A DNA stretch of 64,000 bases from Methylophaga thalassica (GTDB lineage Bacteria > Pseudomonadota > Gammaproteobacteria > Nitrosococcales > Methylophagaceae). The stretch lies in NCBI RefSeq assembly GCF_030159795.1, contig NZ_BSND01000013.1, positions 434,001 through 498,000 on the forward strand. Reading direction: 5' to 3'. Shown here piece after piece: positions 17,748-25,301 of the stretch. Both the position numbers and the translations under genes were made by a program. Position 1 is the stretch's first letter. Every line of letters begins with the position of its first letter. The notes under the pieces were generated by a model. It saw only the letters and a list, made by a program, of their open reading frames with translations, was not told where the DNA came from and did not search any database.

Positions 17748-18377
17748 TTGAATATCATTTTCGATCTTGATGGTACGCTGATTGATTCCTCACCGGCCAT
17801 ACTGGCAGCGTTAGAAATGGCGCTGGAAAAAAATAAGATAAAACCTAAATTGCCGATGACCCATAAACTCATCGGTCCTCCGTTAAACCAGTTATTACCA
17901 ATATTGACTGGGCTTACGGATGAAAAAAAGCTGGCCAGTATCGCTGCTTCATTCAAAGCGGTTTACGATCATGACAGTTACCGCTCAAGCAGTGTTTATG
18001 ATGGGATAGATGAGCTAATTCACGACTTGTACCATGACCAGCGGCAGCTTTTTATCGCGACCAACAAACGCGAAGTCCCGACCCGTAAGATCACTGAATA
18101 TTTAGGTTGGCAGCAGATGATGACCGGTGTTTATTCGCTAGATAGCTTTATCGGTTTGGCGTCAAAAAAAGAACTGTTAGCAGAGATAATGTACAAATAT
18201 AAACTTGATCCAAAACACACCGTCTATGTTGGCGATACCGATTCTGATTATCAGGCTGCTGTGGCTAATGATTTACACTATATTATGGTGCAATGGGGAT
18301 ATGGACAGTGTGATGATGCCAAGGTACCTCGTGCAAATAATGCGCAGCAGTTGGCCGTTCTGCTTAACCAGCCTTAA
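17748..18377 (+). CDS. HAD-superfamily hydrolase (phosphoglycolate phosphatase-like)
   Basis: A 209-residue HAD phosphatase. Motif I FDLDGTLIDSS is right at the N-terminus, motif II is FIATNKREV, the Lys of motif III is in ASKKELLAEIM, and motif IV is YVGDTDSDYQAA. The start is TTG at 17748: no ATG or GTG lies between the upstream stop and motif I, and the family usually begins just before it. It probably hydrolyses a sugar phosphate or similar small phosphate ester. The 31-base gap to the FkbM gene and the return to lower GC suggest a separate origin from the genes before it. Confidence 0.82.
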   Translation: MNIIFDLDGTLIDSSPAILAALEMALEKNKIKPKLPMTHKLIGPPLNQLLPILTGLTDEKKLASIAASFKAVYDHDSYRSSSVYDGIDELIHDLYHDQRQLFIATNKREVPTRKITEYLGWQQMMTGVYSLDSFIGLASKKELLAEIMYKYKLDPKHTVYVGDTDSDYQAAVANDLHYIMVQWGYGQCDDAKVPRANNAQQLAVLLNQP

Positions 18378-18421
18378 TTCAATCATGGAGCGTCGTCCGA
18401 CACAACTCTAGGGAGAAATGA

Positions 18422-21400
18422 ATGATTAGGCAACCCAGCTTTTTTGAATGCATCAATCTACCTTTTTATATTTATGCACCCGATTTTTCGCAGAAGTCAG
18501 CGGGTATCCGAGCTCTGCATTATCTATGTCATGGTCTCAATGAAATGGGGCGAGAGGCCTATCTTGTCGGTACTGATATAGAAAGTGAAACGCTAAGAAC
18601 CCCCCTACTCAGAAATAGTGATATTATTCGCCATGTTAAGGCGGGACTGATGCCAATCATGGTTTACCCTGAGGTGGTACGTGGTAATCCGCTATGTATG
18701 CCTTTTGTTGTTCGTTGGTGGTTGAACAAACCGGGCTATGTGGGAGGTGATGAAAACCTTTCTGCCAATGAGTTATTTTTTACCTACTCACAAGGTTTTG
18801 TGCCTGAAGGCATGGATGTTGATCTGCTGAATATTCCGCTCATCAATAACAGCCTGTTTCATAATGAAAACAATCCTCATGATAAACAGCGACGTGGTGC
18901 CTGTTATTACGCCCATAAATATCTGGCGAAAGGCGGGGTACTTACTGATCATGCCAAAGACGCAATCAGTCTCTGTCAGGATGTTTCACTGAGTCACCAG
19001 CAGATCGCAGATATTCTCCGCCGGTCTGAAGTCCTCTATTGCTATGAACCGACCTCAATGATTGGTGAGGCCCTATTATGTGGTTGTCCAGTGATAATGG
19101 TGGACTCTGAGTTTTTGCGCAATAACATGCGTGATCCGATACATGGTCCGGGTATCGCCTATTCGAGTGGGACTGATGCACTTGAGCAAGCCAAAGCCAC
19201 AGTCGCGGAAGTACGTTATAACAACCAGCAATCGATCAATTACTGCTGGTGGCAAATGGATCAATTCCTTCGCAAAACTGCCCATGAGTTTGAATCAAAA
19301 CTGGAAAGCGCCGACTGGCAGAATCTTGAATGGGTTCGAATTCTCTCAAAAATACTGAGTTCGAGAGAGACTGATTCAGACAGATTGTTGCAAACCTTGA
19401 ATATAGATTATGGTCTTTGGGAGAAACAGCATCTGCTGACTGAAGCTAGGGCCAGCGTATTGGCAGAGCGTTTATCCACTGACTGGCAGCAAATACCTGG
19501 TATACACTTGATCATGGTGGTCAACGCCCATGAGCTTGATAGTCTTGCCTTAACTTTAAACTCGCTTGAACAACAACTCTATTCTGCCTGGGGGTTGACG
19601 ATCATCAGTAATATTCCAGCTCCGGACGTCTTCAATTCTATTCCTGAGAATATCGAATGGCTTGAAATCGAGAGCTCAATTAATGAATCCATTGAAAGCG
19701 CCATTATGGCCTCAGGTTTAGATTGGATTATGCAGTTAATTCCCGGTGATAAATTAGCCCCACATGCTTTATTGAGCTTTGCTGACACAATTAACTTAGA
19801 GACTAAGGCACACTTTATTTACAGTGATGAGTTAGTCGATGAAGCTAAGGCCGATATCTGGTTTAAGCCAGAGTTTAGTCTTGATTATTTAAGGGCTTAT
19901 TCATACTTAGGGCGTTCATTTATTGTAAGTAGGGAAGCCTTTGAACAGGTCGGTGGTTATTCAAACTTGGCTTATGTGCACACCACAGATATGGCATTTA
20001 AGGTGTATGAGCAGTATCAGCAACGAGCGTTTTCTCATATTCCAGATGTATTGCTTACCTCGATTCCATTAGATATCAATAAAGAGCAATTGACGGAAAA
20101 TGAATGGTTGACCCGTCATGCGCATCTAAACAGGGTTGGTGTTTCTGCAACCATATCGAACCCCAAAAACAAGCCGCGATTCCAGACCGTCTATAGCACG
20201 AAAAACCAGCCAAAAGTGTCTATCATCATTGCTCATCATAATCATGTCTCCTACCTTGCACGTTGTTTGGAAGAGTTAGAGCTAAACACGACCTATATCA
20301 ACTATGAAGTGGTCGTTGTAGATGTAATGAGTGATATCGAAGATCTCGAGGATGTGTATGCTGAGATGTCGGAAGCGTGGGGTGAACGTTTTGCAGCAAC
20401 ACGTTTTGATCAGAAAAATTACTCGGCAGCGATTAATCATGCAGTAAATATCGCTAGTGGTGATTATTTAGTGATCATCTCCTGTTTTGCGATGGCTGTG
20501 AATGGCAATTGGCTAAATGAAATGATGCCATTGATGACAAGAGAGGATGTTGGAGTTGTTGGCGCTCGTATCCTTGATGATGAAAACAAGATTATTCATG
20601 CCGGTGGTGTGTTCGGTATTACGGATGATGTGACTGGTCTATTCCAAGGGCTGGATATTACAGAGGCTGGTTATATGGAACGAGCGCATTGTATTCAGCA
20701 ATATTCATCAGTTTCAGCAGCCTGTTTTGCTATTGAAAAACAGACTTTTATCGAAGCTGGCGGCCTGTGTGAAAACGCATTCTCAGATACGCGTTACTCG
20801 GTAATGGATTTATGCCTCACAATTCAGCAGCAGGGTAAAAAAGTTATCTGGTCGCCTTATGTCACATTATTTCAAGATAAAAAGCTGGCGATAGAAACAA
20901 ACGGTGTTAATCCCTATAGTGATATAGATGAGTCAGTGTTAGCTGTTAAATGGGCTAATTCCTTCAGCAATGATCCTTTCTTCAATCCAAACCTGAGTTT
21001 GCGATCTACTTATTTTGCGCCTGAGGTCGAAATTCAACGACAATGGGATCCTCGATTTGACTTAAAAACTCGCATTGTAGTGTTTCCTCTTAATGGCTCT
21101 GGTACTGGTCAATATCGGATGATCGCACCAACGATGGCGTTGGCAAATCATGGTGATGTTGAGCTGACATGGATGCCTTTTCATGAGTTTAAAGAGCAAC
21201 CTGTTTTACCCACCTTGCTAGAATTAGCGCGGTTAAAGCCGGATATATTGTATGTTCAGCAGATGCTTACAGATGTTGCCTTTGAGTTTCTACAAAAGGT
21301 TAAACAACACACTCAAATCAAAATTGTCTTTTCTTTGGATGATCTGGTCATAAACCTACCGAAAATGAGTGACAGAAAAAAACTGGTTTTCAGGGATATG

Positions 21401-22075
21401 CGTTCAAGACTGAGAAAAACGTTGGCAATATGTGATCATACAATAGTATCCACTAAGCCATTGGCTGATTTATGTCGTCAATATACTGATTATGTTACGG
21501 TCATACCTAATAGACTGGAATCACAAAGGTGGTTGACATTATCATTACCAGAAAAAACGGTCCATCAAAAACCACGAGTAGGTTGGGCTGGGGCTAATCA
21601 ACATGCAGGTGATTTAGCGTTAATGACAGATGTGGTTAAATCTTTGGCAGATAAAGTGGATTGGATCTTCATGGGGATGTGTCCAATCGAACTCAGACCG
21701 TATGTAAAAGAGTTTCATCAATTTGTTTCCTTCAATCAATATCCGCAGGCTTTAGCAGATCTTGATTTAGATTTAGCTATCGCACCATTAGAGCAGCATC
21801 CTTTTAATGAGGCAAAAAGTAATTTGCGCTTACTTGAATATGGCATTATGGGGTGGCCTGTCATTGCAAGTGATATGTACCCATATCAGCAATATGGGGC
21901 ACCGGTAACTTTAATACCTAATGAAAGCGATATCTGGATAGAGACAATCCTTGCCGCCTTAGCTGAACCGGAGAAAATTGCCGCTCAAGGTCGGCAGCTA
22001 CAAAACTGGGTACGTCAAAAATTTATCCTTGAAGATCATTTAGATGACTGGTTAAAAGTATTTAAATCTATATAA
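18422..22075 (+). CDS. Very large multi-module glycosyltransferase, candidate flagellin glycosyltransferase
   Basis: A 1217-residue protein in four parts. Residues about 1-310 are a GT4-like half with FYIYAPDFSQKSAGIRAL and YEPTSMIGEALLCGCPVIM. About 355-580 is a GT2-like region (FIYSDELVDEA, WFKPEFSLDYLRAYSYLG). About 595-860 is a second GT2 domain (VSIIIAHHNHVSYLARCL). About 880-1217 is a GT-B domain (SGTGQYRMIAPTMALANHG, RVGWAGANQHAGD, SNLRLLEYGIMGWPVIASD). GGGAGA precedes the ATG by 5 bases. Its place directly upstream of flagellin parallels Fgt1/Fgt2 of Pseudomonas syringae, so a role in glycosylating flagellin is inferred. No membrane segments are visible. Confidence 0.83.
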   Translation: MIRQPSFFECINLPFYIYAPDFSQKSAGIRALHYLCHGLNEMGREAYLVGTDIESETLRTPLLRNSDIIRHVKAGLMPIMVYPEVVRGNPLCMPFVVRWWLNKPGYVGGDENLSANELFFTYSQGFVPEGMDVDLLNIPLINNSLFHNENNPHDKQRRGACYYAHKYLAKGGVLTDHAKDAISLCQDVSLSHQQIADILRRSEVLYCYEPTSMIGEALLCGCPVIMVDSEFLRNNMRDPIHGPGIAYSSGTDALEQAKATVAEVRYNNQQSINYCWWQMDQFLRKTAHEFESKLESADWQNLEWVRILSKILSSRETDSDRLLQTLNIDYGLWEKQHLLTEARASVLAERLSTDWQQIPGIHLIMVVNAHELDSLALTLNSLEQQLYSAWGLTIISNIPAPDVFNSIPENIEWLEIESSINESIESAIMASGLDWIMQLIPGDKLAPHALLSFADTINLETKAHFIYSDELVDEAKADIWFKPEFSLDYLRAYSYLGRSFIVSREAFEQVGGYSNLAYVHTTDMAFKVYEQYQQRAFSHIPDVLLTSIPLDINKEQLTENEWLTRHAHLNRVGVSATISNPKNKPRFQTVYSTKNQPKVSIIIAHHNHVSYLARCLEELELNTTYINYEVVVVDVMSDIEDLEDVYAEMSEAWGERFAATRFDQKNYSAAINHAVNIASGDYLVIISCFAMAVNGNWLNEMMPLMTREDVGVVGARILDDENKIIHAGGVFGITDDVTGLFQGLDITEAGYMERAHCIQQYSSVSAACFAIEKQTFIEAGGLCENAFSDTRYSVMDLCLTIQQQGKKVIWSPYVTLFQDKKLAIETNGVNPYSDIDESVLAVKWANSFSNDPFFNPNLSLRSTYFAPEVEIQRQWDPRFDLKTRIVVFPLNGSGTGQYRMIAPTMALANHGDVELTWMPFHEFKEQPVLPTLLELARLKPDILYVQQMLTDVAFEFLQKVKQHTQIKIVFSLDDLVINLPKMSDRKKLVFRDMRSRLRKTLAICDHTIVSTKPLADLCRQYTDYVTVIPNRLESQRWLTLSLPEKTVHQKPRVGWAGANQHAGDLALMTDVVKSLADKVDWIFMGMCPIELRPYVKEFHQFVSFNQYPQALADLDLDLAIAPLEQHPFNEAKSNLRLLEYGIMGWPVIASDMYPYQQYGAPVTLIPNESDIWIETILAALAEPEKIAAQGRQLQNWVRQKFILEDHLDDWLKVFKSI

Positions 22076-22115
22076 AACAATTGCTTATGTTTTTTTTCTG
22101 TTGATTTAAAAAAAC

Positions 22116-22131
22116 TGGTACGCAAACTGCT
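22116..22131 (+). promoter_or_regulatory. Sigma-54 (-24/-12) promoter of first flagellin gene
   Basis: TGGTACGCAAACTGCT keeps the invariant GG and GC at exact 12-base offset and differs from the TGGCACG-N4-TTGC consensus at two positions. It is 69 bases upstream of the fliC start. Transcription would begin near 22142, giving a leader with the hairpin at 22150-22167. Fits control by FleQ or FleR. Confidence 0.8.
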
Positions 22132-22146
22132 TTACTCCCATCAAGT

Positions 22147-22170
22147 CTGGTAACCCTTTGTGGTTACAGG
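22147..22170 (+). promoter_or_regulatory. Leader hairpin before first flagellin
   Basis: GTAACC (22150-22155) pairs with GGTTAC (22162-22167) across a six-base loop; CT at 22147-22148 can extend the stem with a bulge. It lies between the predicted transcription start and the GGGAGA Shine-Dalgarno. Candidate RNA stability or translation control element; the function is inferred. Confidence 0.45.
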
Positions 22171-22199
22171 CAAATAATATTTGAAATGGGAGAATTCAA

Positions 22200-22991
22200 A
22201 TGCCATTAATCGTAAATACTAACCTTGCGTCGCTTAATGCGCAGCGGAACTTAACTAAATCGCAAGGTGATTTGAACACTGCATTACAACGTTTATCTTC
22301 TGGCCTTCGCGTGAACAGTGCCAAAGATGATGCTGCAGGCCTTTATACAGCAGAGCAAATGACCGCCGATATTCGCGGTGCCAATCAAGCGGCAAGAAAT
22401 GCTGCTGACGGTATCTCATTTGCTCAGGTTGCTGAAGGTGCCCTGGCTGAAATTACTAATAACCTGCAACGTATTCGTGAAATAGCAGTGCAGTCTGCCA
22501 ACGGCACAGTCACAGATAGAAATGGTTTGCAGGCTGAGGTTACTCAGCTACAGGATGAAAATACCCGAATAATCAACACGACCCAATTTAATGGCCAGCT
22601 AGTTTTATCAGGCTTGTCACTGACATTTCAGGTCGGTGCTGATGCCGTTGATACCGTTACCGTTACTGCCACTGCTGCCACTACTACGACGGTAGATGTC
22701 TCAACATCAGCAGATGCTTCGACAGCATTGGGTACATTGGATACTGATATTAATAGTCTTAGCCAATTACGCGCCACGTTCGGTGCAATACAAAACCGTT
22801 TTGAAGCCGTTATCTCTAATTTACAAAGCTTATCAGAAAATACCAGTGCTGCTCGAAGCCGGATTATGGATGCTGATTTTGCTGAAGAAACGGCTAAATT
22901 AACGCGAGCTCAAATTCTACAGCAAGCTGGTACGTCCATCCTCGCACAGGCAAATACATTGCCTCAGAATGCTCTGTCCTTATTGCAGTGA
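22200..22991 (+). CDS. fliC: Flagellin (first copy, short)
   Basis: A 263-residue flagellin. Conserved N-terminal D0/D1 ([53 protein letters not shown]) and C-terminal D1/D0 ([35 protein letters not shown], ending NALSLLQ) are both present. The central variable region is only about 60-70 residues and rich in Thr, Ser and Ala, so D2/D3 are essentially absent. GGGAGA lies upstream of the ATG. It is exported by the flagellar type III system and forms the filament. The sigma-54-type promoter sets it apart from the second copy. The Thr/Ser-rich centre is a plausible O-glycan site. Confidence 0.96.
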   Translation: MPLIVNTNLASLNAQRNLTKSQGDLNTALQRLSSGLRVNSAKDDAAGLYTAEQMTADIRGANQAARNAADGISFAQVAEGALAEITNNLQRIREIAVQSANGTVTDRNGLQAEVTQLQDENTRIINTTQFNGQLVLSGLSLTFQVGADAVDTVTVTATAATTTTVDVSTSADASTALGTLDTDINSLSQLRATFGAIQNRFEAVISNLQSLSENTSAARSRIMDADFAEETAKLTRAQILQQAGTSILAQANTLPQNALSLLQ

Positions 22992-23057
22992 TAACCGATA
23001 ATGTTACTTTTCCTTAGCAAAGAACAGAAGCTTGGGATGTCAAGATAGAAAGTTAAA

Positions 23058-23077
23058 GTGGAAAATGGATTTTCCAC
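23058..23077. repeat. Perfect short inverted repeat downstream of first flagellin
   Basis: GTGGAAAAT-GG-ATTTTCCAC, a 9-base perfect dyad 66 bases after the flagellin stop. There is no T-run after it on the plus strand. It could be an mRNA 3'-end stabiliser, an imperfect terminator or an operator for the following gene. Confidence 0.5.
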
Positions 23078-23150
23078 ATTCAGTTAGTGAGCACGGATGA
23101 AAGGGAGTTTTATCGGTGATAAGTAAATATCATCAATTAAAAAGGAATTT

Positions 23151-23756
23151 ATGATGAAAAAGTTTTTATTGAAACTATCTTGTGCAATATTATTTGTATT
23201 GACTACAACGACTGTAAGTGCAGCTAGCATTCTAATTAATAGCGATGGAAAACTTGCTGGAATCAAGGGGATAAACGTTAGTGGCTTCGGACTTTATGAT
23301 GTTACATTCAATGACGTTTTTGATTACTCGCTTGGTGGTAACTCATACGGTTTCGTAACTGCAGCTGCAAACGCTCTATACGCTGCTTTCAATGGTGATG
23401 GTCTTCTTGCTGATACAGTTTATGACCAAAGTCCAGAGCTGGTTGAGGGATGTGAAGGAACTGTATCGTGTGAGTTGACTACAGCCTATGTTCATACTAG
23501 TGGGTTTGATACCGGATCTTATTATTTTTTCAGAAATACAGAACGCTTTGAGTTTGAACAAGAAGGTGTTGGGTATGGACAAGGAAATTTATACCCACAA
23601 GCAAGTAGAACTTTTGCAGTTTGGTCTGAATCTTCACTCATCGCAACTCCAATACCAAGTGCAGCACTTTTATTCGCCCCAGCATTATTAGGGGCTATAA
23701 ACCTCCGCAGAAAATGTAAACTCACTACTAGTGACGAACAGAATATTTCCATGTAA
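23151..23756 (+). CDS. Secreted protein with PEP-CTERM-like C-terminal sorting tail
   Basis: A 201-residue protein of unknown function. The N-terminus (MMKKFLLKLSCAILFVL, then TVSAAS) is a clear signal peptide with cleavage after an Ala near residue 25. The body is rich in Gly, Tyr, Phe and acidic residues with three Cys, including C-EGTVS-C. The C-terminus has PIPSAALLF, a hydrophobic stretch, then NLRRK: the small-motif/transmembrane/basic tripartite pattern of gammaproteobacterial PEP-CTERM proteins, which are processed by exosortase. AAAGGA lies upstream of the ATG. A strong terminator follows. Its position between two flagellin genes is unusual; no exosortase gene is in this window. Confidence 0.75.
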   Translation: MMKKFLLKLSCAILFVLTTTTVSAASILINSDGKLAGIKGINVSGFGLYDVTFNDVFDYSLGGNSYGFVTAAANALYAAFNGDGLLADTVYDQSPELVEGCEGTVSCELTTAYVHTSGFDTGSYYFFRNTERFEFEQEGVGYGQGNLYPQASRTFAVWSESSLIATPIPSAALLFAPALLGAINLRRKCKLTTSDEQNISM

Positions 23757-23795
23757 GTGGAATTCAGATATCGATCAATATCAAAATGTGAACTG

Positions 23796-23829
23796 GGTCA
23801 GACTTTCGCAAAGTCTGACCTATTTTTTT
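23796..23829 (+). terminator. Strong intrinsic terminator
   Basis: GGTCAGACTTT (23796-23806), loop CGC, AAAGTCTGACC (23810-23820), then TATTTTTTT. The 11-bp perfect stem plus T-run ends the PEP-CTERM-like gene and insulates the second flagellin. Confidence 0.93.
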
Positions 23830-23840
23830 GTAAATTGTCT

Positions 23841-23868
23841 TAAAGAAAATCTCACTCCCTGCCGCTAA
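23841..23868 (+). promoter_or_regulatory. Sigma-28 (FliA) promoter of second flagellin gene
   Basis: The -10 element GCCGCTAA (23861-23868) is one base off GCCGATAA. The -35 element TAAAGAAA (23841-23848) lies with 16 rather than the usual 15 bases after TAAA. It sits directly after the terminator and about 90 bases before the flagellin ATG. Fits late, FliA-dependent expression. Confidence 0.7.
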
Positions 23869-23924
23869 TGTTTTCGGAGGCGGTAAAAACTAGAAAATTC
23901 ATAGTTTGTCCGCCATGTATAAAG

Positions 23925-23937
23925 CGAGCTTAGCTCG
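23925..23937 (+). promoter_or_regulatory. Leader hairpin before second flagellin
   Basis: CGAGC-TTA-GCTCG is a perfect 5-bp stem with a 3-base loop, 7 bases ahead of the GAGGGAG Shine-Dalgarno. The first flagellin has a comparable hairpin at a similar place. Function inferred only. Confidence 0.4.
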
Positions 23938-23959
23938 ACCCTATGAGGGAGTAAATCTC

Positions 23960-24766
23960 ATGGCATTAGTCGTTAACACAAACATTGCATCATTAAATGC
24001 ACAACGTAACTTAAGTAAATCTCAAGATACTCTGAATACATCATTACAACGTTTATCGTCTGGCTTGCGTATTAATAGCGCGAAAGATGATGCTGCTGGA
24101 CTATACACCGCTCAGCAAATGACAGCGGATATCCGTGGCGCAAATCAGGCGGCTCGTAACGCTGCGGATGGTATTTCATTGGCTCAGGTTGCTGAAGGTG
24201 GCCTTGCTGAAATCAGTAATAACCTGCAACGGATTCGTGAAATCGCAGTGCAATCTGCTAACGGTACTGTAACAGATCGTACAGGTCTATCTGCTGAGGT
24301 GACACAGCTTGAAGCTGAAAATACTCGTATTATTGAGTCATTACAGTTTAACGGTACTGATTTACTAGGTGGTTCTGGTAGTACTGATTTATCTCTGAGC
24401 ATTCAGGTCGGACAAGATGCTGGTGATACTGTGAGTATTAGCGCAACAGCATTAAGCTTGACTACCGCTGCCGTAGATACCTCAGCAAATGCATCGACTT
24501 CTCTTGGAACGTTGGATACTGACATCAACACAGTGAGTCAATTGCGTGCGACATTTGGTGCTATTCAAAACCGTTTTGAGGCAGTTATTTCAAATATCAA
24601 CAGCTTTTCAGAAAACACCACTGCTGCCCGTAGCCGGATCGTTGATGCCGACTTTGCTGCTGAAACTGCAAACCTTACCAAAGCACAGATTCTGCAACAG
24701 GCCGGTGTATCCATCGTATCACAAGCTAACGTTATTCCGCAGTCAGCGTTATCACTGCTGGGATAA
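23960..24766 (+). CDS. fliC: Flagellin (second copy, short)
   Basis: A 268-residue flagellin closely similar to the first copy at both ends ([72 protein letters not shown]). The short centre differs ([35 protein letters not shown]). The start at ATG 23960 is fixed by GAGGGAG 8 bases upstream and by the flagellin N-terminus; the frame is open further upstream but without homology. A strong terminator and a sigma-28-type promoter precede it. Probably the major late filament subunit, by analogy with Vibrio, where one flagellin is sigma-54-dependent and the others sigma-28-dependent. Confidence 0.96.
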   Translation: MALVVNTNIASLNAQRNLSKSQDTLNTSLQRLSSGLRINSAKDDAAGLYTAQQMTADIRGANQAARNAADGISLAQVAEGGLAEISNNLQRIREIAVQSANGTVTDRTGLSAEVTQLEAENTRIIESLQFNGTDLLGGSGSTDLSLSIQVGQDAGDTVSISATALSLTTAAVDTSANASTSLGTLDTDINTVSQLRATFGAIQNRFEAVISNINSFSENTTAARSRIVDADFAAETANLTKAQILQQAGVSIVSQANVIPQSALSLLG

Positions 24767-24789
24767 TAACAAAAGGATGAAACGCATAG

Positions 24790-24816
24790 GCCTGGTGAGT
24801 AAACTACTCCCCAGGC
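24790..24816 (+). other. Stem-loop between flagellin and flaG
   Basis: GCCTGG-T-GAGTA, loop AAC, TACTC-C-CCAGGC: an 11-bp stem with a single T/C mismatch. Only TTTA follows, so termination would be partial. It probably lets flagellin mRNA accumulate over flaG, as an attenuator or 3'-stabilising hairpin. Confidence 0.55.
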
Positions 24817-24850
24817 TTTATGCCGTTTATAAAAGATTAGGAGGAAGACA

Positions 24851-25249
24851 ATGGCTAATAATGATCTGTTAGTGCAATCTGCCCTTCAATCAGTGCAAAA
24901 CAATGTTACTAGTCAGTCTAAACCGGTTACGCAATCTGTTCAGACTGAGACTGTTACTGAATTATCTGCTCAATCTCAAGTGATTCGACAATCATCAGAT
25001 GAGCAGAACAACCAGCAACAACAGCGTACAGAAGCTTTGCGTGATAAGGTTGCTCAACTAAATGATTATATGCAGAACATGAACCGGAACCTGCAGTTTA
25101 GTGTCGATGATACTAGCGGGGATACGGTGATTAAAGTGATTGACTCTGAAACAGAAGAAGTCGTCAGACAAATTCCATCGGAAGAGATTTTAGAGGCGAG
25201 ACATGCTATTGAAAAATATCGTGGCATTTTATTAGAAACAAAAGCTTGA
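24851..25249 (+). CDS. flaG: FlaG family protein
   Basis: A 132-residue FlaG. The first ~70 residues are polar and Gln/Ser-rich. The conserved part is residues about 75-130 (LNDYMQNMNRNLQFSVDD, then VIKVIDSETEEVVRQIPSEE), the signature of FlaG proteins that influence filament length in Vibrio and Pseudomonas. GGAGG lies 6-7 bases before the ATG. It stands between flagellin and fliD, its usual place. The mechanism is not well known in the family. Confidence 0.92.
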   Translation: MANNDLLVQSALQSVQNNVTSQSKPVTQSVQTETVTELSAQSQVIRQSSDEQNNQQQQRTEALRDKVAQLNDYMQNMNRNLQFSVDDTSGDTVIKVIDSETEEVVRQIPSEEILEARHAIEKYRGILLETKA

Positions 25250-25250
25250 T

Positions 25251-25266
25251 TGGCTCAAAACTTGCT
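25251..25266 (+). promoter_or_regulatory. Sigma-54 promoter of fliD
   Basis: TGGCTCAAAACTTGCT has the exact GG/GC spacing and TTGCT, with two mismatches to the -24 box. It lies immediately after the flaG stop and 36 bases before the fliD ATG, putting the start near 25278. It suggests fliD-fliS-fliT is a separate FleQ/FleR-controlled unit. Confidence 0.82.
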
Positions 25267-25301
25267 GCAAATTTGTAATCAAGTTTAAGCGGAGAATTGA
25301 C

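Noticed and set aside
22994-23001. ACCGATAA as a possible sigma-28 -10 box just after the first flagellin
   Set aside because: No TAAA-like -35 at the required distance upstream, so the -10 match alone is not enough.
22081-24850. Mobile element or phase-variation invertase around the flagellins
   Set aside because: No transposase, recombinase or long inverted repeats were seen; only direct similarity of the two flagellin genes and short hairpins.
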